DNA from: Ignavibacteria bacterium
Lineage (GTDB): Bacteria > Bacteroidota > Ignavibacteria > Kapaibacteriales > UBA4661
Assembly (NCBI GenBank): GCA_013298375.1
Contig: JAAFHM010000307.1
Span: forward strand, 1 to 5,980
DNA length: 5,980 nucleotides
Direction: 5' to 3'
The notes beneath the pieces are model-generated. The model searched no databases, had not been told where the DNA came from, and saw nothing but the letters and a program-made list of their open reading frames with translations. The position numbers and the translations under genes are program-made. Positions 1 through 5,219 of this stretch are shown here, piece after piece (position 1 is the stretch's first letter; each line of letters begins with the position of its first letter).

Positions 1-188
1 GAAAACCATTCCAAAGGCTTGGAAAAATACCGACTTTCAATTTGCGTATTCTCAAAAACGGGCATAAGCCGCTCCAAACCTTTGTACTCGCCCTCGAACA
101 GGTGTTGTACCAATGTGCGAACATCGCTTTGCATGACTTTGTATGGTGGAAGTGCCGTAGCAATGCCGCTAATTGAAGTATTTGCCAT
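1..188 (-). CDS. Type III polyketide synthase (chalcone/stilbene synthase-like), N-terminal fragment
   Basis: Type III polyketide synthases are homodimeric ketosynthases that condense malonyl-CoA units onto an acyl-CoA starter without an acyl carrier protein. Only the first 62 residues lie in the window; the rest, including the catalytic Cys-His-Asn triad, is beyond the left edge. The visible part fits the family N-terminus: ISGIATALPPYKV at residues 6-18, then VRTLVQHLF, then LMPVFENTQIESRYF (41-55) and KPLEWF (57-62), matching the bacterial PVFENxxIxxRYF...PLEW block. The start is the ATG at 188, directly before the conserved strand, so no upstream extension is needed. There is no obvious Shine-Dalgarno. 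It lies 23 bases after the stop of the four-helix membrane protein gene on the same strand, so the two are probably co-transcribed. The family call is from motif recall; starter substrate and product cannot be told from this fragment. Confidence 0.85.
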   Translation of the reverse strand, partial: MANTSISGIATALPPYKVMQSDVRTLVQHLFEGEYKGLERLMPVFENTQIESRYFSKPLEWF

Positions 189-211
189 AATGGGGGAAAA
201 AGGTGATAGAA

Positions 212-655
212 TCAGGTTGTTGGCGTGGTGTGCATCCACGTGCCAAAAAGATACACAAGCCCGATAAAGAGAGAAACAAGCGAAAATACGAGGTCTTTCG
301 GCGCTAAATGTTCGCCGCTTTGTCCCATTGCCAGCATACCAATTTGCGCGAACAGCCCCAAACCACGCAGCGTATAAATCCCGCCAATAAGCCACAAAGC
401 AGGTTTGAGCAGAGGAAGTGATTGTATCCAACCAGCACCCGACAACGCATAAATACCGAACAGCGTAAGAAACGCCGTTACGCCAAGTGTGATAATGGTC
501 GGCATGATTGACCCCGCCAGCGCACCATCTACCATTTCCTGTCCGGCATCAAAGTAGCGATATGCCTCAGCGCCAACAAAGATCATTACAATGTGCATCA
601 CGGCAATAATGAGGCTGCATACAGCGCCTGTGGTTAAAAGGAGTTTTGCATTCAT
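212..655 (-). CDS. Uncharacterised four-helix integral membrane protein
   Basis: A 147-residue protein that is almost entirely membrane-embedded. Likely helices are at residues 5-28, 49-75, 82-108 and 121-141, with a short polar loop (GAEAYRYFDAGQEM) between the first two and a charged loop (GQSGEHLAPKD) before the last. The pattern YRYF-x-AG-x-x-M, then ALSGAG, LPLL and YTLRGL, resembles a recurring type of uncharacterised small bacterial membrane protein, but I know no named family or function. The frame stays open upstream to 790, but that extension overlaps the end of the 89-residue gene and is polar, so I start at the ATG at 655, immediately before the first hydrophobic helix. No Shine-Dalgarno is visible; the upstream sequence is A-rich. 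It sits 23 bases before the type III polyketide synthase gene and 92 bases after the 89-residue gene, all on the same strand. A role beside the synthase in membrane-lipid or pigment chemistry is speculation from position. Confidence 0.82.
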   Translation of the reverse strand: MNAKLLLTTGAVCSLIIAVMHIVMIFVGAEAYRYFDAGQEMVDGALAGSIMPTIITLGVTAFLTLFGIYALSGAGWIQSLPLLKPALWLIGGIYTLRGLGLFAQIGMLAMGQSGEHLAPKDLVFSLVSLFIGLVYLFGTWMHTTPTT

Positions 656-747
656 GGGTTTTTGAGGAACAATAGTTTGGTTTTTTTTCAAAAAGCTAGA
701 TTTTATGAAATGTTCACGTCCAACGCTCTTTGTAGGACAGAACGAGT

Positions 748-1017
748 TTAAGCTTCTTGCAACGCAGGGGCAGGTATCAACGAAATCCAATAGCCTGTTC
801 CAAGCAAAATATCTGCCGTCAATTCACCAGCATAATTCATCAATTCGACTTCCTCATCGTCGCTCAAGGGGGCATCAATGTACACCCACAAATGCTCCTT
901 ATCATCAGGGTTTACGCCAATTCCTTGACGAGTGATTGTGGGGAACCGCTCGTGGACTTGTTGAAAGAGTTGATCCATCAACTCCTCTTGCTTGTGATTA
1001 ATATTCAGTATCGTCAT
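748..1017 (-). CDS. Small soluble protein of unknown function (89 aa)
   Basis: An acidic 89-residue protein with no signal peptide or membrane segment, so probably cytoplasmic. It has a predicted N-terminal helix (residues about 8-25), a central strand-like stretch LWVYIDAP (43-50), an acidic segment SDDEEVELMNYAGELTADILL (52-72) that looks helical, and a short hydrophobic end (GYWISLIPAP). I do not recognise the family and assign no function. The start at 1017 is well supported: an AGGAG-type Shine-Dalgarno lies 8 bases upstream. The overlapping plus-strand frames lack comparable start signals and protein-like composition. The gene sits between the large palindrome (1086-1191) and the membrane protein gene, 92 bases before the latter and in the same direction. 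It could be read from the nitroreductase promoter or from its own promoter in the 1018-1085 leader. Confidence 0.75.
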   Translation of the reverse strand: MTILNINHKQEELMDQLFQQVHERFPTITRQGIGVNPDDKEHLWVYIDAPLSDDEEVELMNYAGELTADILLGTGYWISLIPAPALQEA

Positions 1018-1025
1018 GCCGACAA

Positions 1026-1030
1026 CTCCT
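1026..1030 (-). promoter_or_regulatory. Ribosome binding site of the 89-aa gene
   Basis: On the minus strand this reads AGGAG, followed by the 8-base spacer TTGTCGGC and then ATG. It is one of the few clear Shine-Dalgarno sites in the window and fixes the start at 1017. Confidence 0.7.
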
Positions 1031-1085
1031 GTTCAACGGAAAAAAGTTTGTTGTGAAACTTCGTTCGTAATTATTCAGGTATTCT

Positions 1086-1191
1086 CCCGTCGGGCGGCTT
1101 CTTCGCCGTCCGGCGGGTTCTTTGAGCGCTTCCATTGATTGCAAAACCCGCCGGACGGCAGCGTATCTGCACTCCTCAGCCGCCCGACGGG
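1086..1191. repeat. Nested GC-rich double palindrome (106 bp)
   Basis: Two perfect inverted repeats are nested. The outer arms are 14 bases (CCCGTCGGGCGGCT at 1086-1099 against AGCCGCCCGACGGG at 1178-1191). The inner arms are 15 bases (GCCGTCCGGCGGGTT at 1105-1119 against AACCCGCCGGACGGC at 1145-1159). Internal gaps are 5 bases on the left and 18 on the right, with a 25-base central loop. The outer and inner arms are themselves near-copies of one 11-mer, CCGTC(G/C)GGCGG, so the element carries four copies of the motif, two per orientation. As RNA from either strand it would fold into a long interrupted hairpin. It is 61 bases past the nitroreductase stop and 68 bases before the 89-residue gene. 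No T-run follows on either side, so it is not a classical intrinsic terminator. A REP/MITE-like element, an mRNA-stabilising hairpin and a transcription barrier all remain possible. Confidence 0.88.
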
Positions 1192-1252
1192 GTAACGCCT
1201 GAGTTTTACACATACTTTTCTTGCAACGCTTATTTGCAACGACAATGAGAAA

Positions 1253-2044
1253 TTACGCCGCATCATCGGCTTCAGGTGTTTCGCAGGTATTGCGAAATGC
1301 GATTTGGGAGAGGCGTTTGCGTTGGTTGCTTGTCCAGTCAATGCGCGGTCTGTCGCGCTTCTCCGGCAAATATCCTAGACGATAAACCGCCATCAGTTCC
1401 ATATCATCGGGAACTTTGAACAGCGTTTTGAGTTCCTGCCATGCTTCGGGAATTTCCATCGGAGTCGAGACAAACTGAATGCCCATGCCGAGTTCGCCTG
1501 TTGTAAGCCAAACGTTTTCAATCGCCATGCCCAAGGATAAAACGCAGTAAAAACCAGAAAGTTCACCCGGAATATATTCGTCTTTCTTGAGAAGCGTCGC
1601 CAGCAGTAGTGGGCTTGCGCCAACAAGTTTACTATTGTCCGAACCCAGTAATTTCGGGACTCCCAAGCTACGCATCACTTTGAGCGCGGTGTCGGTAAAA
1701 ATTTGTTTGACAAAAGGGCGGAGTGGTGCGGGAAGTTGGTCAATCAAGATGCCGTCGCGCCGTTCATCCATTTCTTTTTCATCGAAGCGAAAATATTTTT
1801 TGTAGCGCGAAAAAAAACGACCACCGTCAATAAGTTGCGTCATGGTTTCTCCGGCAATTTCCGAAACGCGAGCGCGAATTGCGGGGTCGTCCACGAGCAA
1901 AAAACGCCACGGCTGCGAATTAAAATGGCTTGGTGCGCGTCCTGCGGCTTCGATTAAGGTGTGTTGGTCTTTGAGGGAAACGGGGTCGGGTTTGAAGTAA
2001 CCGTTGGTGGTGCGTCGTGTGCGAATTGCGTCCAGAAGTTCCAT
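1253..2044 (-). CDS. Nitroreductase-family FMN-dependent oxidoreductase
   Basis: These flavoproteins use NAD(P)H and FMN to reduce nitro groups, quinones, flavins or activated double bonds, usually as cytoplasmic homodimers. The 263-residue product shows the family landmarks: the phosphate-binding start IRTRRTTNGYF (residues 7-17), the APSHFNSQPWRF block (37-48) typical of the FMN-contacting region, the late helix and glycine segment GELGMGIQFVSTP (183-195), and a C-terminal MAVYRLGYLPEKRDRPR (218-234) resembling the family's LGYP...RPR end. Residues 76-135 form a larger insert than in minimal nitroreductases, probably covering the active site; the substrate is unknown. I start at the ATG at 2044 because the family begins a few residues before the RR motif. 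An in-frame ATG at 2098 would add 18 residues and has an A-rich but Shine-Dalgarno-free leader, so it remains possible. The gene diverges from the vWA gene. Family call firm, specific activity not. Confidence 0.9.
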   Translation of the reverse strand: MELLDAIRTRRTTNGYFKPDPVSLKDQHTLIEAAGRAPSHFNSQPWRFLLVDDPAIRARVSEIAGETMTQLIDGGRFFSRYKKYFRFDEKEMDERRDGILIDQLPAPLRPFVKQIFTDTALKVMRSLGVPKLLGSDNSKLVGASPLLLATLLKKDEYIPGELSGFYCVLSLGMAIENVWLTTGELGMGIQFVSTPMEIPEAWQELKTLFKVPDDMELMAVYRLGYLPEKRDRPRIDWTSNQRKRLSQIAFRNTCETPEADDAA

Positions 2045-2258
2045 TGGAAGGATGATAGTGAAGAGTTGCGCTGATGAATTGCGCGAAAATATATCCATTT
2101 TTTGAACAATAGCCTACAAATAACATCCACAAACGCAGGGTAAATACTTGTCTCCGTATTTTTTGTACAACTATTGTCAACCATTTTCCCCAGCGTATCG
2201 GTCTTATTCTTTGAAACCCAAAATTGTGTTTTGCTCATTATTTTTCATGGAGAATATT
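2045..2258. promoter_or_regulatory. Divergent control region between nitroreductase and vWA genes
   Basis: This 214-base stretch must hold the promoters for both divergent genes (160 bases if the nitroreductase starts at 2098). The only notable local structure is the palindrome TTGTACAA (2163-2170), followed three bases later by the related TTGTCAA (2174-2180). The second copy reads TTGACA on the minus strand (2180-2175) and TTGTCA on the plus strand (2174-2179). Either could serve as a -35 box, but the -10 candidates at proper spacing are weak (TACGGA on minus, TATCGG on plus). I see no convincing Bacteroidota TTTG/TAnnTTTG promoter. Promoter positions are therefore not assigned. Confidence 0.35.
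2249..2252 (+). promoter_or_regulatory. Ribosome binding site of the vWA gene
   Basis: GGAG lies 6 bases before the ATG at 2259 and decides between three in-frame starts. The ATG at 2247 overlaps this site and has no Shine-Dalgarno of its own, and the upstream extension to 2148 codes for residues unlike a signal peptide. Confidence 0.6.
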
Positions 2259-4340
2259 ATGTTGACCAAACCATCATTTCGCCTCTTTGCGGCGCTGACA
2301 GCCGCATTATTCCTTGCCGGAGCCGCCTATCTCTGGGCAAATGTATCTCTGGCAACGGGAACAATTCAAGGCGTTGTCCTCAGCGCAAGTGATTCCAAGC
2401 CACTTCCCGGCGCAACCGTCAGTGTGGGCAAGCGCGGGACAACCAAAACCGATGCCAAAGGCGCATATACACTGAAGTCATTGCCGCTTGGCACATACGC
2501 GGTGCGTGTTAGTGCGGCTGGTTTCAAAAACGTCACTATTGAGGATGTTCAGGTTATGGCGGATTCTGTGCAGACCGCCAATGCTTGGATGTATCCGAGT
2601 AGCGAGGAAGAAATTCATGCCATTGAGCCAAAAGAAAAGCAGGGCGCAACTCTTGACGATATTTCATCCGCAGCCCGCCCACAAACAAGCGTCAGTGAAA
2701 GTGTTGACATAAATGGTTTTGATAAAAATGGTTTTGATAAAAACGGTTTTAACGGAAATGCTGCGCCCGTAGGAGGCTCAAGGGCTGCAAAAGATATGGG
2801 GCTGCTCAAAAGCATGAAAATGTCCACCGTGCCGCAGGGATACGCCCCGCAACAGGAAGTTTTTCGTGACGAAAGCGGCATGAATACGGAAGATTACGCT
2901 CACCACAACGACAATGAATTTGCCGCCGTTAGCCAGAACCCGCTTTCTACCTTCTCCGTTGATGTTGACAATGCCTCGTACAGCAATATGCGCCGCTTTA
3001 TTACGATGCAACAACTTCCGCCCAAGGATGCGGTGCGTAGCGAAGAATTTATCAATTATTTCCGCTATGATTACCCTCAACCACGAGGCACAGAGCCGTT
3101 TTCCATCAACACCGAAATTTCGCAATGCCCTTGGAACACGGCGCATAAACTTGTTCATGTTGGGCTGCAAGGCAGAGATATTCCGCTTGCACAGCTTCCG
3201 CCGTCCAATTTGGTGTTTTTGATTGACGTATCCGGTTCAATGGATTCGCCCGAAAAATTGCCATTACTGAAAGAAGCATTTACGATGCTGGCGAAGCAAC
3301 TGCGCCCACAAGACCGCGTATCTATTGCGGTCTATGCCGGAAGTGCAGGTGTGGTGCTGCCTTCGACGGACGGTAACGATAAAGCAACCATTATTGCGGC
3401 GCTGGATAAATTGAGTGCGGGTGGCTCTACTTCTGGCGGCGAAGGCATCAAGTTGGCGTATAATCTCGCTCGGCAGCATTTTATCAAAGGTGGAAACAAT
3501 CGTGTTATTCTCGCCACCGATGGCGATTTTAATGTAGGCGTGAGCAGCGAGGGTGATTTGGTGCGGTTGATTGAAAAAGAGCGCGAATCGGGCGTATTTC
3601 TGACGGTTCTGGGCTTTGGAATGGGAAATTACAAAGATGCTAAAATGGAAAAACTCGCCGATAAAGGCAACGGCAATTATGCGTATATTGACAACCAACG
3701 CGAGGCACAGCGCGTCTTGGTTGGGCAGATGAGCGGAACGCTCTACACGATTGCGAAAGATGTGAAAATTCAAGTAGAGTTCAACCCCGCAGTAGTACAG
3801 GCGTACAGGCTCATCGGCTATGAAAATCGAATCTTGGCAAAAGAAGATTTCAACAACGACGCAAAAGATGCCGGAGAAATCGGGGCGGGGCATACGGTGA
3901 CAGCACTCTACGAGGTTGTTCCTGTAGGCATTGTATGGCAGAATCCCAGTGGCAATGCGGGTGTTGATCCCTTGAAATACCAAACCTTGCAAGACAACAA
4001 GCGCCCAAACGCCAGCACCAGCGAGATGCTGACGGTAAAAGTTCGCTACAAAGAGCCTACTGGTGCGGTCTCGAAACTTTTGGAGCGCCCATTGCCGAAT
4101 ATTGATATGCCGTTGCAATCTGCATCGAATAATTTCAAATTTTCAGCAGCCGTCGCCGAATTTGCGATGATTCTGCGAGAATCTCCTTTCAAAGCAAATT
4201 CCTCCTACGCTCAGGTTTTACGCCTTGCGCGGGAATCGCTTGGAAAAGATACCGATGGCTACCGTGCGGAATTTGTGCGCCTTGTCGAATCGGCACAAAT
4301 CCTGCAAACAGGCGTTGTCCGCAATCATCCTGAGCGCTAG
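2259..4340 (+). CDS. Exported vWA-domain protein, YfbK type, with carboxypeptidase-regulatory-like domain
   Basis: A 693-residue protein. Residues 1-30 are a signal peptide or membrane anchor (basic start, hydrophobic 9-27, no lipobox cysteine), so the rest is probably periplasmic or cell-surface. Residues 36-111 form a carboxypeptidase-regulatory-like beta domain (IQGVVLSASDSKPLPGATVSV ... GAYTLKSLPLGTYAVRVSAAGF). A low-complexity linker follows with three copies of a five-residue repeat (NGFDK, NGFDK, NGFNG; 152-166). Residues about 209-310 match the segment that precedes vWA in YfbK-like proteins (FSVDVDNASYSNMRRF, EEFINYF, CPWN). The vWA domain (about 317-480) has a complete MIDAS metal site: D323, S325 and S327 (DVSGS), T391 (GGSTSGGEG) and D421 (ATDGD). 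The C-terminus (about 490-690) resembles the YfbK C-terminal domain (DUF3520). Ligand and function are unknown; MIDAS vWA domains usually bind partner proteins through a divalent cation. The ECF sigma and anti-sigma genes downstream suggest a shared envelope-related role, by inference. Confidence 0.92.
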   Translation: MLTKPSFRLFAALTAALFLAGAAYLWANVSLATGTIQGVVLSASDSKPLPGATVSVGKRGTTKTDAKGAYTLKSLPLGTYAVRVSAAGFKNVTIEDVQVMADSVQTANAWMYPSSEEEIHAIEPKEKQGATLDDISSAARPQTSVSESVDINGFDKNGFDKNGFNGNAAPVGGSRAAKDMGLLKSMKMSTVPQGYAPQQEVFRDESGMNTEDYAHHNDNEFAAVSQNPLSTFSVDVDNASYSNMRRFITMQQLPPKDAVRSEEFINYFRYDYPQPRGTEPFSINTEISQCPWNTAHKLVHVGLQGRDIPLAQLPPSNLVFLIDVSGSMDSPEKLPLLKEAFTMLAKQLRPQDRVSIAVYAGSAGVVLPSTDGNDKATIIAALDKLSAGGSTSGGEGIKLAYNLARQHFIKGGNNRVILATDGDFNVGVSSEGDLVRLIEKERESGVFLTVLGFGMGNYKDAKMEKLADKGNGNYAYIDNQREAQRVLVGQMSGTLYTIAKDVKIQVEFNPAVVQAYRLIGYENRILAKEDFNNDAKDAGEIGAGHTVTALYEVVPVGIVWQNPSGNAGVDPLKYQTLQDNKRPNASTSEMLTVKVRYKEPTGAVSKLLERPLPNIDMPLQSASNNFKFSAAVAEFAMILRESPFKANSSYAQVLRLARESLGKDTDGYRAEFVRLVESAQILQTGVVRNHPER
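2712..2756 (+). repeat. 15-bp tandem repeat, three units, inside the vWA gene
   Basis: Two identical 15-base units (AATGGTTTTGATAAA at 2712-2726 and 2727-2741) are followed by a diverged third (AACGGTTTTAACGGA, 2742-2756). They encode NGFDK-NGFDK-NGFNG in the linker before the vWA region. The unit is a multiple of three, so gain or loss of copies changes linker length without shifting frame. Confidence 0.9.
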
Positions 4341-4366
4341 AAATTACCAGCACCCTTGTTGGAGGA

Positions 4367-4454
4367 GAGTGTTGAGTGCTGAGTGTTGAGTTAAAAACGA
4401 GTAAGCGCTTGTTATTCAATGGCTTCAACGTCTGTTTATTTAACACTCAACACT
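4367..4454. repeat. GAGTGTTGAG direct and inverted repeats
   Basis: GAGTGTTGAG occurs at 4367-4376 and again at 4381-4390, separated by TGCT. An inverted copy, CACTCAACACT (4444-4454), is the exact reverse complement of AGTGTTGAGTG at 4368-4378. The arms could form an 11-bp stem around a 65-base loop. Repeats built from AGTGTTGAG units are, from memory, common between genes in some Bacteroidota and Chlorobiota genomes, and may be decayed copies of a non-coding element. Confidence 0.75.
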
Positions 4455-4469
4455 TAAAATTTACACTGT

Positions 4470-4480
4470 CCGCCCGACGG
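4470..4480. repeat. Isolated copy of the palindrome core motif
   Basis: CCGCCCGACGG here is identical to 1180-1190 in the right outer arm of the nested palindrome, about 3.3 kb away. No inverted partner lies nearby. It sits 83 bases upstream of the preferred sigma start. The shared 11-mer suggests a dispersed repeat family, although GC-rich 11-mers can recur by chance. Confidence 0.5.
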
Positions 4481-4544
4481 TATTGTTTACGCCAAGAGCA
4501 GGAAAAATCGTATTTTGCCAAAAGTCAGCAACACCAGTAATAAT

Positions 4545-4548
4545 GAGG
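4545..4548 (+). promoter_or_regulatory. Ribosome binding site favouring a GTG start for the sigma gene
   Basis: GAGG (within TGAGG) lies 5 bases before the GTG at 4554. The alternative TTG start at 4515 has only AGGA 11 bases upstream, too far to be optimal. No in-frame ATG precedes conserved region 2, so a non-ATG start is required either way. Confidence 0.5.
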
Positions 4549-4553
4549 CTTCC

Positions 4554-5219
4554 GTGAAATCCACCGATGAACTGCACGACAGCAACCTTCGCGCCCATCT
4601 TGAGCAATACTGCCACTCGCGCAGCGAAGCGGCTTTCCGAGCGCTCTACGACGCTTGCAAGCAGGATGTACTCAGGATAACGGTGCATTTGTGCGGAAGA
4701 GGCGATGCGGCAAAAGATTTATCGCAAGAGATCTGGGTCAAGCTGTGGAAGCATTTATGCGGGTTTCGGGGTGAATCCAAACTCATGTCGTGGATATATC
4801 GCGTGGCAATGACAACCTACCTCGACAAAAAACATAGTCTTGCAGGCAGCGTAGAATCTACTCGCAATGCTATTCGTGCCGAATTGAGCGCCCTTGAAGC
4901 CACCAGTAATGACGATATTCCTGAGGCAGCCCCACCCGACGGGCATAATCCTTACACGAGTTCGGAATCAGTCTCAGCAAAAGCACTCGTCGAACAAGCA
5001 TTGGCGAGGCTTACGCAGGGTGAGCGTACTGTCTTTGTTGCCAAGCATTTTCACGACCTCACCTTTAAAGAAATTGCCCAAGAACTCGGCACACACGAAG
5101 GAACGGCGAAAACACTCCACTTTCGGGCACTCAAAAAAATGCAAACCCTCTTATCGGCACATTATCACGAACTGAGCGATTCACCAATTTCCAACGCACC
5201 AATTCCGGCAAAGCAATGA
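4554..5219 (+). CDS. RNA polymerase sigma factor, ECF (sigma-70 family, group 4)
   Basis: ECF sigma factors direct RNA polymerase to a small regulon and are usually held inactive by a cognate anti-sigma factor. The 221-residue product has region 2 at about residues 28-95: AFRALYDACKQDVLRI, then DAAKDLSQEIWVKLWKHL (the DLxQExxxKLW signature), then FRGESKLMSWIYRVAMTTYLD. A roughly 50-residue linker follows, then region 4 at about 147-200: ALARLTQGERTVFVAKHFHDLTFKEIAQELGTHEGTAKTLHFRALKKM, a clear helix-turn-helix for -35 recognition. There is no region 1.1 or region 3. The start is uncertain: GTG at 4554 with GAGG five bases upstream is preferred, while TTG at 4515 would add 13 residues. The stop overlaps the ATG of the anti-sigma-like gene (ATGA), indicating translational coupling. 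The linker is longer than in many ECFs and includes a PPDG segment encoded over a near-copy of the CCGCCCGACGG motif. Regulon unknown. Confidence 0.92.
   Translation: MKSTDELHDSNLRAHLEQYCHSRSEAAFRALYDACKQDVLRITVHLCGRGDAAKDLSQEIWVKLWKHLCGFRGESKLMSWIYRVAMTTYLDKKHSLAGSVESTRNAIRAELSALEATSNDDIPEAAPPDGHNPYTSSESVSAKALVEQALARLTQGERTVFVAKHFHDLTFKEIAQELGTHEGTAKTLHFRALKKMQTLLSAHYHELSDSPISNAPIPAKQ
4932..4943. repeat. Degenerate copy of the palindrome core motif within the sigma gene
   Basis: CCACCCGACGGG differs by one base from CCGCCCGACGGG at 1180-1191. It codes for part of the linker between regions 2 and 4. It may be chance, or a trace of repeat insertion into a tolerant linker. Confidence 0.3.

Larger units (their letters stand above)
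4341..4553. other. Gap between vWA and sigma factor genes
   Basis: A 213-base stretch that appears non-coding. It holds the GAGTGTTGAG repeats (4367-4454) and one copy of the CCGCCCGACGG motif (4470-4480). The minus-strand frame through 4189-4446 has residues such as STLSTQHS that come from reading the repeat, and is not a gene. No T-tailed terminator is visible after the vWA stop, so read-through into the sigma gene is possible. A promoter for the sigma gene is expected here but none stands out. Confidence 0.6.

Noticed and set aside
19..267. Plus-strand open frame of 82 codons
   Set aside because: It is the complement of the type III polyketide synthase start and the end of the membrane protein gene. 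Its composition is not protein-like.
1086..1191. Reading the palindrome as a rho-independent terminator
   Set aside because: No run of T follows the stem on either strand, and the nested, interrupted design is unlike a compact terminator hairpin.
1086..1191. CRISPR array
   Set aside because: The repeats are inverted, short and unevenly spaced, with no regular direct repeat-spacer pattern.
754..1229. 12-base match TTCTTGCAACGC at 754-765 and 1218-1229
   Set aside because: About one 12-base match is expected by chance in a window of this size, and one copy is inside a coding region.
998..1341. Two overlapping minus-strand frames through the palindrome (998-1213 and 1075-1341)
   Set aside because: Their residues are mostly translations of the inverted repeats, they overlap better-supported genes, and they lack start signals.
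667..2112. Shared GAACAATAG just upstream of two minus-strand starts (667-675 and 2104-2112)
   Set aside because: A 9-base match is common by chance in 6 kb, and the distances to the two start codons differ (11 and 5 bases), so a common signal is not supported.
3264..4118. Long minus-strand frame (284 codons) opposite the vWA gene
   Set aside because: It lies wholly within the vWA coding region, which has clear domain motifs. It is best read as a codon-bias shadow.
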